Origin: Agarivorans gilvus
GTDB taxonomy: Bacteria; Pseudomonadota; Gammaproteobacteria; Enterobacterales; Celerinatantimonadaceae
NCBI RefSeq assembly: GCF_001420915.1
Contig: NZ_CP013021.1
Span: 2,325,001-2,389,000, forward strand
Length of the DNA: 64,000 nt
Direction: 5' to 3'
The notes beneath the pieces are model-generated. The model searched no databases. It was not told where the DNA came from and saw only the letters and a program-made list of their open reading frames with translations. This document shows, one piece after another, positions 52,311 through 61,277 of this stretch. The position numbers and the translations under genes were made by a program. The first letter of the stretch is position 1; each line of letters starts with the position of its first letter.

Positions 52311-52377
52311 TCATCGCTATCAGTGCTTATCACTATCAAAGTGATAGTCACTCGGCAAAATTTATCACTCTGATAGC
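52311..52377. promoter_or_regulatory. Candidate YgeV activator sites before flavodoxin
   Basis: ACTATCA-AAG-TGATAGT (52332-52348) is a tight perfect inverted repeat. It is flanked by CGCTATCAGTG (about 52315) and ATCACTCTGATAG (about 52363). The words are the same as before ygfK and dpaL, 65-130 bases upstream of the sigma-54 element. Confidence 0.5.
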
Positions 52378-52437
52378 AAACTCGGCTAGTTTGCGGAGAT
52401 TTGCCGCAGTTTTAAGCCAATTTGTCAGCTATTCACT

Positions 52438-52455
52438 CTGGCTTAGTTATTGCTA
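52438..52455 (+). promoter_or_regulatory. Sigma-54 promoter of the flavodoxin gene
   Basis: CTGGCTTAGTTATTGCTA has GG (52440-52441) and GC (52452-52453) 12 bases apart and a full TTGCT box. It lies about 95 bases before the start. Confidence 0.65.
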
Positions 52456-52549
52456 ATTATCCTTTATCAACTTCCCATCGGTGGCTGCTGAGCGTTATCA
52501 CCGAGCTGAGAATTGCAGAAAAAAACATTGGTAAATGAAGGAGCTATTT

Positions 52550-53086
52550 ATGGCCAAGGTAGGAATATTTTTTGGAACCGATACCGGCAGCACCCGCAAG
52601 GTGGCAAAACAAATTCAGCAGCACTTAGGTGATGAGCTAGCCGCTAAACCGGTCAATATTAACAAGGTAGAAGCCGACGACCTACTCGCTTACGACTACC
52701 TTATTTTAGGCACCCCCACCTTGGGTGAAGGCCAACTGCCCGGCATGGAGAGCGACTGTTCAGAAGAAAGCTGGGAAGAGTTTTTACCCAACTTTGACGA
52801 CCTAGACTTAACCGGTAAGAAAGTCGCTTTATTTGGTTTAGGTGACCAAGTGAATTATCCAGACCAATTTGTCGACGGGCTCGGTGAGCTTTATGACTAC
52901 GTTGCAGAATGTGGCGCCGACATGGTGGGCCATTGGCCGATTGATGGCTATGACTTTAATGAGTCAAATGCCGTTGATGATGACGAATTCTTAGGTTTGG
53001 TGATTGATAAAGACAACCAAGCCCACTTAACCGACGAGCGGGTGTCCATTTGGTTAGAGCAAATCAAAGCCGAAATGGGCCTGTAA
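52550..53086 (+). CDS. Long-chain flavodoxin
   Basis: 178 residues from the ATG at 52550 with AAGGAG nine bases upstream. The FMN phosphate loop FFGTDTGSTRKVA (about residues 6-18), the isoalloxazine loops GTPTLGEGQLPG and FGLGDQVNYPDQFVDGLG, and the ~20-residue insertion of long-chain flavodoxins are all present. It carries one or two electrons at low potential in the cytoplasm. Its placement behind a sigma-54 promoter with TGATAG boxes suggests it belongs to the YgeV regulon and could serve XdhD, which lacks an FAD domain, or YgfK; this is inference. FldA/FldB/NifF class cannot be decided. Confidence 0.92.
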   Translation: MAKVGIFFGTDTGSTRKVAKQIQQHLGDELAAKPVNINKVEADDLLAYDYLILGTPTLGEGQLPGMESDCSEESWEEFLPNFDDLDLTGKKVALFGLGDQVNYPDQFVDGLGELYDYVAECGADMVGHWPIDGYDFNESNAVDDDEFLGLVIDKDNQAHLTDERVSIWLEQIKAEMGL

Positions 53087-53139
53087 ACCTTGTTCCATCC
53101 AGCAAAGCTGTTAACTACTGAGCTTTAGCTTGTTCCCAC

Positions 53140-53160
53140 ACCGCCTACCATGTAGGCGGT
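53140..53160 (+). terminator. Hairpin after flavodoxin
   Basis: Perfect arms ACCGCCTAC / GTAGGCGGT around CAT, followed only by a weak pyrimidine tract, so termination may be partial. Confidence 0.5.
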
Positions 53161-53284
53161 ACCCTTTCCTCCATAAGCTGCGCCCTTACTTATCACTATT
53201 AATAGAGCTTTTGCTTGATACCGCAATGACGCTTTTATCAGCTTATGCTAGATTAATAAGGTCTTTTTTACCCAAGGTATATGC

Positions 53285-54733
53285 GTGTTAAATACCGCCT
53301 TAAGCGATTTAGGCTTGGTGATATACGCCCTGTTGATTTGCCTGGTCACCTTTCAAGTGATTCTGAAACGCAGAGCCGTAGGCGTCACCCTTAGCTGGCT
53401 GTTATTGATTTTTGTTCTGCCCCTATTTGGCATTATTTGCTATCAATTGTTTGGCGAGCGCTACCTTGGACGACTTCGAGCGAAGCGCGCTCGAATTATG
53501 GAAGTCAAATATAAACAACGCATCGAGCTCTTGAGCCGCTCCCCTCATGTGGTGCAACACTCTGGTTCCGCTCAAGCAGAGCCACTCAACAACCTTACTC
53601 GCCGCTTACTTGGATTGCCCATTTTGGGTGGCAATAAACTGCAAAACTTTCAAGACTCCCTCGCCACCCTGCAACAGTTATGCGCAGATATTAAACTCGC
53701 CCAGCACACGATTTATATGGAATTTTACATTGTGCAGCCAGGGGGCTTAGTTGACCCAGTATTACAAGAATTGCAGCAAGCGAGTGAGCGTGGCGTCAAA
53801 GTCTACCTATTAGCGGACTCAGTAGGTTCGAGTCAATTTCTTAAGTCTGCGCAGTGTAAATCCTTGAAAAAACAAGGGTTAAACATAGTTGACGCATTAC
53901 ATGCCAACCCAGTACGAATGTTATTGCAACGTGTCGATTTAAGATTACACCGTAAAATTGTCGCCATCGATCAGCGTATCGCCTATAGCGGCTCAATGAA
54001 CTTGGTAGACCCGCGTTACTTTAATCAACAGCGCGGTGTAGGCCAATGGGTCGATCTGATGCTCAGGGTTGAAGGGCCCGCAGCACTCAATCTACAAGCC
54101 ATAGTGGCTTACGACATCGAGATGGAAACCGGCGATGCCGCCATCGAGCAATTAAATTTGCAGCAAGAGCAAGCCAGCTACGGGCAGCAAAAGATGCAAA
54201 TAATGCCTTCGGGGCCGGGGATCTTTGGCGACCACGTTATTCAACTGCTACTGTGCTCTATTTATGCGGCGAAACGACAGATCGTACTCACTAGCCCCTA
54301 CTTTGTTCCCGATGAGAGCCTACAAATTGCACTGGTTACCGCGGCTAGCCGAGGCGTAGAAGTGATCCTGATCCTGCCTGCAAAAAACGACTCTCGCTTG
54401 GTACGTTACGCCAGCCACTCCTTCTATCAACAATTGCTTGATGTGGGTGTGAACATTTTTCGTTTTAAGGGCGGCTTACTGCATACTAAAAGCCTGTTAA
54501 TAGACCAACAAATCGCATTGGTGGGCACGGTTAACTTAGATATGCGCAGTTTTTGGCTCAACTTTGAAGTGACCTCAATTATTGACGACCCTGCCTACGC
54601 CGAAGACTTGTATCGGATTATTCAGGACTACTTAAAACAAAGCAGCCGTATTAATCCCATCGCTTGGCGAAAACGCCCCCTCTATCGCCGCCTCATGGAG
54701 AACATCATCCATATTTTCAGCCCGCTGTTATAG
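53285..54733 (+). CDS. cls: Cardiolipin synthase (phospholipase D family)
   Basis: 482 residues from a GTG start with CAAGG seven bases upstream. Two N-terminal membrane helices (about 8-26 and 37-57) precede two HKD motifs: HRKIVAIDQRIAYSGSMNL near residue 220 and HTKSLLIDQQIALVGTVNLD near 400. The layout matches ClsA. It joins two phosphatidylglycerol molecules to make cardiolipin at the inner membrane. Monocistronic as far as can be seen. Confidence 0.93.
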   Translation: MLNTALSDLGLVIYALLICLVTFQVILKRRAVGVTLSWLLLIFVLPLFGIICYQLFGERYLGRLRAKRARIMEVKYKQRIELLSRSPHVVQHSGSAQAEPLNNLTRRLLGLPILGGNKLQNFQDSLATLQQLCADIKLAQHTIYMEFYIVQPGGLVDPVLQELQQASERGVKVYLLADSVGSSQFLKSAQCKSLKKQGLNIVDALHANPVRMLLQRVDLRLHRKIVAIDQRIAYSGSMNLVDPRYFNQQRGVGQWVDLMLRVEGPAALNLQAIVAYDIEMETGDAAIEQLNLQQEQASYGQQKMQIMPSGPGIFGDHVIQLLLCSIYAAKRQIVLTSPYFVPDESLQIALVTAASRGVEVILILPAKNDSRLVRYASHSFYQQLLDVGVNIFRFKGGLLHTKSLLIDQQIALVGTVNLDMRSFWLNFEVTSIIDDPAYAEDLYRIIQDYLKQSSRINPIAWRKRPLYRRLMENIIHIFSPLL

Positions 54734-54960
54734 GCTAAAACTCAGCCAAGCAACACTATAAAGCCATCAAAATCCTGAAATAAAACTGAAATTTTGGTAA
54801 GGTTTTCATACCTAAAGCAATGCGCCAAAGCACAGATTTGCCATTGAAACATCAAATTTAAGTGACCACTTGCTTAAAAGGCTATCTAATTATCTTGTCA
54901 ATTTTTAGCCAACTCGAGCTAGCCAAGGTTAGCCATTAGGGAATAACACAGGGTTTTCAT

Positions 54961-55842
54961 GTGAGTCATCAGCAACCGAGCAGTATTGCCCCTCGTAAAC
55001 ATGCTTATTCCGCCCCCTCAGTGAAACAGCTAACGCTGTTACATCAAGGCGAAGTACTAGCGCAACGCTACCAACGTTATTTTCAGGCCAGCGTTGCCAG
55101 CACCGAGCACGACTTACGCAGCATCTTTCAACTACGCCATCGAGTGTACTGTGAAGAGTTTCAGTTTGAGCCGAGTAACGCGCTACAACTAGAGCGTGAC
55201 CAATACGATAGCTACTCTCACTTTTGTCGTGTACAACATCTCAATTCGGGTTTAGATGCGGGCTGCTTAAGACTGGTTAACCCTAATAGCCAGCAAAGCC
55301 TCCCCTTATTGGATGCCTGTAGTTCCGCAATTACCGATCGTAAGCTGCACCCCGACAATTTTGCTAAAGAAGATATTTGTGAAGTATCACGAGTGGCCTT
55401 AGATGGCTTGTTTCGTCGCCGTCGCATCGACCAGCAATATGGGGCAAGACCCTCTGGAGTCGGTTTAGATCGCTTTAGTGATAAGGAGCTACGCACCTTT
55501 CCTTATATCAGTATCAGCCTCTACCTAGCCGCATCGATCATCGCTGAGCATAGCGGAATCAAGCACGCTTACGTCATGGTAGAACCCAAACTGGCCCGTA
55601 GCTTGTCATTATTTGGCATCAAAATGACCCGCATCGGACCCGATATTGATTACCATGGTATTCGTGCCGCCTACCATATTACTATCGAGCGCTTTCAAAG
55701 CTATTTACCGCTGTTATATCAGCCCTTGTTTGAGTTGATAAAACAAAACGTACAGGCCAGCATGGGACTACTAACTCAAGCGAGCACCAATCCAAATAAC
55801 TACCCTGCTACCCTGCTCCCCTGCCTCTGCAGAGCTAAGTAG
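54961..55842 (+). CDS. PEP-CTERM/exosortase-associated acyltransferase (FeeM-like GNAT)
   Basis: 293 residues from a GTG start. The pattern LRSIFQLRHRVYCEEFQFEP (residues about 50-70), CRVQHLNSGLDAGCLRLVNP and EDICEVSRVALD belongs to the GNAT-like N-acyl amino acid synthase group annotated as exosortase-system acyltransferases. Such enzymes use acyl-ACP or acyl-CoA and sit among PEP-CTERM sorting and exopolysaccharide genes. Here no exosortase or PEP-CTERM gene is near, so it is an orphan copy. Product and partner unknown. It is separated by about 230 bases from cls and faces typA tail to tail. Confidence 0.78.
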   Translation: MSHQQPSSIAPRKHAYSAPSVKQLTLLHQGEVLAQRYQRYFQASVASTEHDLRSIFQLRHRVYCEEFQFEPSNALQLERDQYDSYSHFCRVQHLNSGLDAGCLRLVNPNSQQSLPLLDACSSAITDRKLHPDNFAKEDICEVSRVALDGLFRRRRIDQQYGARPSGVGLDRFSDKELRTFPYISISLYLAASIIAEHSGIKHAYVMVEPKLARSLSLFGIKMTRIGPDIDYHGIRAAYHITIERFQSYLPLLYQPLFELIKQNVQASMGLLTQASTNPNNYPATLLPCLCRAK

Positions 55843-55868
55843 CCTCGCCCTTTTTTTGTGCAATAAAA

Positions 55869-55888
55869 AAGGCAGCCTAAGCTGCCTT
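55869..55888 (-). terminator. Terminator of typA
   Basis: AAGGCAGC-CTAA-GCTGCCTT, with six T following on the minus strand. Confidence 0.85.
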
Positions 55889-55911
55889 AATATTACCAGT
55901 ACAGGTTCCGC

Positions 55912-57732
55912 TTAAGCTTTAGGCGGACGCGCAGCACGTTTACGCTCATTTTCAGTTAAGTGACGCTTACGAATACGAATATTCTCTGGCGTTACCTCAA
56001 CTAATTCATCGTCATCAATAAACTCAAGCGCTTGTTCTAGCGTCATCACGATGGGTGGCGTTAGCACCTGCGCTTCATCAGTACCCGAAGCACGAACGTT
56101 AGTTAGCTGCTTGCCTTTAAGACAGTTCACGGTAAGGTCGTTATCGCGACTGTGAATACCCACAACCTGACCTTCATACACTTCATCAGCATGCTTAGTG
56201 AATAAGCGGCCACGCTCTTGTAGGTTGAACAAGGCGTAAGTTAGCGCTTTACCGGTAGCGTTAGAGATCAATACGCCGTTTTGGCGCTGACCAATAGTGC
56301 CGCCTTTATGGGGACCATAGTGATCGAAAGTATGGTAAAGCAAACCAGAACCCGAAGTTAGGGTCATGAACTCGGTTTGGAAACCAATTAAGCCACGCGA
56401 AGGAATCATGAAGTCCATACGCACGCGGCCTTTGCCGTCTGGTGCCATGTCGGTTAACTCACCCTTACGTAAGCCAATTTGCTCCATGATGCTACCTTGA
56501 TGCTCTTCTTCCACATCGATGGTCACCACTTCATAAGGTTCTTCTAACTTGCCATCTACGGTGCGAAGAATTACTTCAGGGCGTGATACCGCTAGCTCAA
56601 AGCCTTCACGACGCATGTTTTCAATCAGAATACCTAGGTGTAGTTCACCACGACCCGATACACGGAATTTATCAGGATCATCAGTTTCTTCTACACGTAG
56701 CGCTACGTTATGTACTAGCTCCTGTTGTAAACGCTCCAAAATATTACGTGAAGTCACGTATTTGCCTTCTTTACCGGCAAAAGGAGAAGTGTTTACTTGG
56801 AAGGTCATGGTGACGGTAGGCTCATCAACTGACAAGGCAGGCAAGGCTTCTACATTGCTTTGGTCACAAATGGTGTCAGAAATTTTCAGCTCACCTAAAC
56901 CAGTAATAGCAATAATATCACCGGCATTGGCTTCAGCGACTTCGTGACGCTCTAGACCTAAGTAACCCAATACTTGGCCCACTTTACCGTTACGAGTTTT
57001 ACCGTCGGCACCCACTACGGTCACTTGTTGGTTAGTTTTCACCGAACCACGTGATACACGGCCCACACCAATTACACCTACGTAAGAGTTGTAATCAAGC
57101 TGAGAGATTTGCATTTGCAGGCCTTCACCGCTTTTGGCTTCTGGTGGTGCAACGTTATCCACGATGGCTTGAAATAGTGCTTCCATGTTGTCGGTTTGTA
57201 CGCCCTCTTCAGAGCTAGCCCAACCATTCAGGGCTGAAGCGTAAACCACTTGGAAGTCTAACTGCTCGTCAGTTGCACCAAGGTTATCGAATAAATCAAA
57301 TACCTGATCCATTACCCAGTCAGGGCGAGCACCGGGCTTATCGATTTTGTTAATCACCAAAATCGGTTTTAGACCTTGCGCAAACGCTTTTTGAGTTACG
57401 AAACGGGTCTGTGGCATTGGGCCTTCTTGGGCGTCTACCAACAACAATACCGAATCAACCATAGACAATACGCGTTCTACCTCACCACCGAAATCAGCGT
57501 GTCCAGGAGTATCAACGATATTGATGTGGTAATCATTCCACTCAATCGCCGTATTCTTGGCCAAAATGGTAATTCCACGTTCTTTTTCAAGATCGTTTGA
57601 GTCCATCACTCGCTCTTCCGCATCTCCACGTGTTTGCAGAGTGCCCGATTGCTGCAATAGTTTGTCTACCAAGGTAGTTTTACCATGGTCAACGTGAGCA
57701 ATAATGGCGATGTTTCTTAACTTATCTAGCAC
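55912..57732 (-). CDS. typA: Ribosome-associated GTPase TypA/BipA
   Basis: 606 residues from the GTG at 57732 (AAGGGC upstream); the frame extends to 57786 but family proteins begin at LDKLRNIAIIAHVDHGKTTL. G-domain motifs: HVDHGKTT (G1), ERGITI (G2 region), DTPGHADFGGEV (G3) and NKIDKPGARPDWV (G4). EF-G-like domains III and V and the BipA-specific C-terminal domain (RLFTKHADEVYEGQVVG; ENIRIRKRHLTENERKRA) follow. It binds the ribosome and aids 50S assembly and stress or cold adaptation. Divergent from glnA, the classic arrangement. Confidence 0.97.
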   Translation of the reverse strand: MLDKLRNIAIIAHVDHGKTTLVDKLLQQSGTLQTRGDAEERVMDSNDLEKERGITILAKNTAIEWNDYHINIVDTPGHADFGGEVERVLSMVDSVLLLVDAQEGPMPQTRFVTQKAFAQGLKPILVINKIDKPGARPDWVMDQVFDLFDNLGATDEQLDFQVVYASALNGWASSEEGVQTDNMEALFQAIVDNVAPPEAKSGEGLQMQISQLDYNSYVGVIGVGRVSRGSVKTNQQVTVVGADGKTRNGKVGQVLGYLGLERHEVAEANAGDIIAITGLGELKISDTICDQSNVEALPALSVDEPTVTMTFQVNTSPFAGKEGKYVTSRNILERLQQELVHNVALRVEETDDPDKFRVSGRGELHLGILIENMRREGFELAVSRPEVILRTVDGKLEEPYEVVTIDVEEEHQGSIMEQIGLRKGELTDMAPDGKGRVRMDFMIPSRGLIGFQTEFMTLTSGSGLLYHTFDHYGPHKGGTIGQRQNGVLISNATGKALTYALFNLQERGRLFTKHADEVYEGQVVGIHSRDNDLTVNCLKGKQLTNVRASGTDEAQVLTPPIVMTLEQALEFIDDDELVEVTPENIRIRKRHLTENERKRAARPPKA

Positions 57733-57872
57733 GGCTTTCAGCCCTTCATAAAGTGAGGTAAAAAGAAAAAGTGCGCTATTGTACATATAAACGACAAATT
57801 CTCATAGTTTTAAGTTGATCACGGTTTTTAATTCAGCCGAATAGGGTATTATATTGCCAGCTAACAACTTAA

Positions 57873-57932
57873 TGCACCAAAACGGACAGACACAGCACCA
57901 TAGTAGTGCAACGAATTGCACTATATTGATGC
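57873..57932. promoter_or_regulatory. NtrC-binding region of glnA
   Basis: Three boxes of the TGCACYA-N-TGGTGCA kind: TGCACCAAAACGGAC (57873, weak), GCACCATAGTAGTGC (57895-57909) and TGCACTATATTGATGC (57917-57932). They lie 40-100 bases upstream of the -24 element, as for the glnA enhancer in enterics. Confidence 0.7.
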
Positions 57933-57971
57933 CTCTCGCGTCAATCATTAATAATTTCAATGATTTACGTC

Positions 57972-57989
57972 TTGGCATAGTTTTAGCTT
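57972..57989 (+). promoter_or_regulatory. Sigma-54 promoter of glnA
   Basis: TTGGCATAGTTTTAGCTT has GG (57974-57975) and GC (57986-57987) 12 bases apart. It lies about 90 bases before the glnA ATG. Confidence 0.75.
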
Positions 57990-58076
57990 GATGCAAAACA
58001 ACGACGATTATTCGTAAAAATAAATACTATTAAATCGATTGAACCATCAATTTTGATGACACCGGAGGTTAAAAAC

Positions 58077-59483
58077 ATGTCTGCAGAAGTTTTAGCTTTG
58101 CTTAAAGAGCAAGAAGTTAAATTTGTTGACCTACGCTTTACCGATACTAAAGGTAAAGAACAACACGTATCTATTCCATCGCACCAAGTTGACGAAGATT
58201 TCTTCACCGACGGTAAAATGTTTGATGGTTCTTCAATTGCTGGCTGGAAAGGCATCAACGAATCAGACATGGTACTAATGCCTGACGCTGCAACTGCCGT
58301 TCTTGACCCATTCACCGAAGAAACTACCTTAAACCTTCGTTGTGACGTATTAGAGCCTGCTACTATGCAAGGTTACGACCGTGACCCACGTTCAGTAGCC
58401 AAACGTGCTGAAGAATACATGCGCGCTTCTGGTATTGCAGATACTGCTTACTTCGGTCCAGAGCCAGAATTCTTCTTGTTTGACGACGTTAAGTACAAAA
58501 CTGACATGTCAGGTTCTATGTACAAAATCGATGCTGACGAAGCTTGCTGGAACTCAGACAAAGCTTTCGAAGACGGCAACACTGGTCACCGTCCAGGCGT
58601 GAAAGGCGGTTACTTCCCAGTAGCTCCTGTTGATTCTTCTCAAGACATTCGTTCTGCAATGTGTCTAGTAATGGAAGAAATGGGCCTAACTGTTGAAGCT
58701 CACCACCACGAAGTAGCGACTGCTGGTCAAAACGAAATCGCAACTAAGTTCAATACCATCATTGGTAAAGCTGACGAAACTCAAATCCTTAAGTACGTGA
58801 TCCACAACGTTGCTCACGCTTACGGTAAAACAGCTACTTTCATGCCTAAGCCTGTAGTTGGCGACAACGGTAGTGGTATGCACGTTCACCAGTCTATCTG
58901 GAAAGACGGCGAAAACTTATTTGCTGGCGACCTATACGGCGGCCTATCTGAAACTGCTCTATTCTACATTGGCGGTATCATCAAACACGCTAAAGCATTG
59001 AACGCGTTCACCAACGCTTCAACTAACTCTTACAAGCGTTTGGTACCTGGCTTCGAAGCTCCAGTTATGTTGGCTTACTCTGCACGTAACCGTTCTGCTT
59101 CTATCCGTATTCCAGTAGTTCCATCTCCAAAAGCTCGTCGTATCGAAGTTCGCTTCCCTGACCCAACAGCTAACCCATACCTAGCATTCTCAGCTATGTT
59201 GATGGCTGGCCTAGATGGGATTAAGAACAAGATCCACCCTGGCGATGCAATGGATAAAGACTTGTACGACCTACCAGCTGAAGAAGCAGCAGCGATTCCA
59301 CAAGTGGCAACTTCTCTAGAAGATGCATTGAAAAACTTGGACGAAGACCGTGCCTTCTTAACTGCTGGCGGCGTATTCTCTGATGACTACATCGATTCTT
59401 ACATCGAATTGAAAGCTGCAGACATCGAGCGTCTAAACATGACAACTCACCCAGTTGAGTTCGAAATGTACTACAGTGTATAA
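58077..59483 (+). CDS. glnA: Type I glutamine synthetase
   Basis: 468 residues from the ATG at 58077, set by a strong GGAGG and homology from MSAEVLALLKEQEV. Motifs: DGSSIAGWKGI (latch and N-terminal domain), FGPEPEFFLFD, the catalytic NGSGMHVHQS, the ATP-binding KRLVPGFEAPVMLAYS and the adenylylation tyrosine in DKDLYDLPAEE. It makes glutamine from glutamate, ammonia and ATP as a cytoplasmic dodecamer. The codon bias is noticeably stronger than in neighbours, with preferred codons such as GCT, GTA and CAC, as expected for high expression. Under NtrC/sigma-54 control. Confidence 0.98.
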   Translation: MSAEVLALLKEQEVKFVDLRFTDTKGKEQHVSIPSHQVDEDFFTDGKMFDGSSIAGWKGINESDMVLMPDAATAVLDPFTEETTLNLRCDVLEPATMQGYDRDPRSVAKRAEEYMRASGIADTAYFGPEPEFFLFDDVKYKTDMSGSMYKIDADEACWNSDKAFEDGNTGHRPGVKGGYFPVAPVDSSQDIRSAMCLVMEEMGLTVEAHHHEVATAGQNEIATKFNTIIGKADETQILKYVIHNVAHAYGKTATFMPKPVVGDNGSGMHVHQSIWKDGENLFAGDLYGGLSETALFYIGGIIKHAKALNAFTNASTNSYKRLVPGFEAPVMLAYSARNRSASIRIPVVPSPKARRIEVRFPDPTANPYLAFSAMLMAGLDGIKNKIHPGDAMDKDLYDLPAEEAAAIPQVATSLEDALKNLDEDRAFLTAGGVFSDDYIDSYIELKAADIERLNMTTHPVEFEMYYSV

Positions 59484-59510
59484 CTAAGTAAAACGTTACT
59501 TAGCTTGAAA

Positions 59511-59535
59511 AACCCGCTTTAAAGCGGGTTTTTTT
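59511..59535 (+). terminator. Terminator of glnA
   Basis: AACCCGCTTT / AAAGCGGGTT perfect stem followed by seven T. Partial read-through would supply glnL and glnG. Confidence 0.9.
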
Positions 59536-59590
59536 ATTGCATTTTCATGCAATTACGCCCACCTTTAGCAACAATCAGGAGGAAGTGTTA

Positions 59591-60133
59591 ATGAACAAAT
59601 GGTTGATAGTTTTATCTTTGCTAATGAGTAGCGTAGCGTCTAGCTATGCCGCAGATACCATCTATCAATGGGTTGATGAGAACGGCATAACCCATTTTTC
59701 AGACCGCCCTCAACAAGGGGCTACTCCACTAAAGGTTGAGGTCACACCACCGGCCACCACAGGCCCGCTAGTCACCCCGAGACAGCCGCTAAAAAAACAA
59801 CAAAAAGCGATTAAATATCAGGTAAATATAACCAGTCCTAACCATGAACAAACGATCCGCGATAATCAGGGAAAATTGGATATTAGCGCCACCACTCAAC
59901 CAGCCCCGTTAAACAATATGGGCTTTAAACTGATTTTGGATGGTATTCCGCAAGGGCAGATCACCCCAATAGCTAACTTTCAACTCACCAATATTGATCG
60001 AGGCGCTCACACTATAAAAGTGCAGCTTGTTGATGAATCGGGCAAGGAAATTGCATCGTCTAAATCTATAACTGTATTTTTGCACCGCGCTAACGCATCA
60101 GTAGGCGGAGCAACGGCCTCAGGGGGAGGTTGA
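59591..60133 (+). CDS. DUF4124 domain-containing exported protein
   Basis: 180 residues from the ATG at 59591 with AGGAGG upstream. A signal peptide (residues 1-20, cleaved after SYA) precedes the DUF4124 unit DTIYQWVDENGITHFSDRPQ. A proline-rich linker leads to an Ig-like beta domain (about 75-170: YQVNITSPNHEQTIRDNQG, then GFKLILDGIPQG), ending in a glycine tail. Periplasmic; role unknown. This protein is often found between glnA and glnL in marine gammaproteobacteria, which suggests co-expression but not a known nitrogen function. Confidence 0.85.
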   Translation: MNKWLIVLSLLMSSVASSYAADTIYQWVDENGITHFSDRPQQGATPLKVEVTPPATTGPLVTPRQPLKKQQKAIKYQVNITSPNHEQTIRDNQGKLDISATTQPAPLNNMGFKLILDGIPQGQITPIANFQLTNIDRGAHTIKVQLVDESGKEIASSKSITVFLHRANASVGGATASGGG

Positions 60134-60209
60134 TCAACCACTCTCTGCTTTTTAGGTTTATAATCCGTGCAGGCGCACCAATTTGGTGCGCGCCATTCAG
60201 GAGAGAGTA

Positions 60210-61265
60210 GTGTTAGATATTTCTGGATTAGAGCGCTTAGTACTCGAAAACCAAGTCACAGCAATTGTGCTACTTGATGTTGCGTTAAAGATCCAATATG
60301 TCAATGCCTCAGCCGAGCAGTTACTCGGTCAAAGTGCCAAACGCCTAATTGGCGAACCACTCGCGATGCAGGTGAAACATAGCTCACTAGACCTTAGTAA
60401 ACTCAACGCCCTGTGTAGTAATGGGCAAAGCTTTACCGACAACGAAGTCACCTTAGTGTTTGATAGTCATCACGCCTTGGTTGAGCTTTCTGCAACCCAT
60501 ATCAATAGCAGCAAAAAAAACTTATTGATGCTGGAAATGCGGGCGATTGGCCAGCAAAAGAAAATTTCTCAAGAGCTCTACCAACATGCCCAACAACAGG
60601 CGGCCAAAGAATTGGTTCGCGGACTAGCCCACGAAATTAAAAACCCCTTGGGCGGGCTACGCGGCGCAGCACAATTATTAGAGAAAGAGCTGGTAAATCC
60701 AGAATTAAAAGAGTTTACCGGCATTATCATTGAACAAGCTGACCGACTTCGCAAATTGGTTGACCGCTTATTAGGCCCACAACGCCCCGGCACTCACGAA
60801 TTGCACAATGTGCACTCGGTATTAGAGAAAGTAAGGCAACTGGTTAAGCTTGATTTACCCGAGGGAATCACTGTAGAGCGTGATTACGACCCAAGTATTC
60901 CCGACTTTGAGATGGACCATGAGCAATTACTGCAGGCCTTTCTCAACATCGTACAAAATGCAGTGCAAGCCTTGGGCGACAAAGGCGGCATTATTAGTAT
61001 TATTACCCGAACAGCTCATCAAGCCACTATTGCTGGTCAGCGTTACAAGCTAGCCGCAGAAATACGCATCGTTGATAATGGTCCGGGGATCCCAACCGAG
61101 TTACTCGACACCCTGTTCTACCCCATGGTCACGGGGCGAGAAGGCGGTACCGGCCTCGGTTTATCAATTTCACAGAATTTAATTAATCAGCATAAAGGGA
61201 AGATAGAATGCGCAAGTTGGCCAGGCCACACCGAGTTTACCATTCATCTTCCACTACGACGTTAA
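60210..61265 (+). CDS. glnL: Nitrogen regulation sensor kinase NtrB
   Basis: 351 residues from the GTG at 60210, chosen for CAGGAG six bases upstream; frames from 60183 lack it. An N-terminal PAS domain (IVLLDVALKIQYVNASAEQL), the H-box with His141 in LAHEIKNPLGGLRGAAQLLE, then N-box NIVQNAVQALG and G boxes DNGPGIP and GGTGLGLSISQNL. Cytoplasmic and soluble, like enteric NtrB. It phosphorylates or dephosphorylates NtrC under PII control. It lies 12 bases before glnG. Confidence 0.95.
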   Translation: MLDISGLERLVLENQVTAIVLLDVALKIQYVNASAEQLLGQSAKRLIGEPLAMQVKHSSLDLSKLNALCSNGQSFTDNEVTLVFDSHHALVELSATHINSSKKNLLMLEMRAIGQQKKISQELYQHAQQQAAKELVRGLAHEIKNPLGGLRGAAQLLEKELVNPELKEFTGIIIEQADRLRKLVDRLLGPQRPGTHELHNVHSVLEKVRQLVKLDLPEGITVERDYDPSIPDFEMDHEQLLQAFLNIVQNAVQALGDKGGIISIITRTAHQATIAGQRYKLAAEIRIVDNGPGIPTELLDTLFYPMVTGREGGTGLGLSISQNLINQHKGKIECASWPGHTEFTIHLPLRR

Positions 61266-61277
61266 GGAAGTACTAGC

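Larger units (their letters stand above)
57733..58076. promoter_or_regulatory. typA / glnA divergent control region
   Basis: 344 bases without a gene. NtrC-like boxes occupy 57873-57932 and a sigma-54 promoter 57972-57989. The remainder is AT-rich leader of both genes; -35/-10 promoters are likely but I cannot assign them firmly. Confidence 0.6.
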
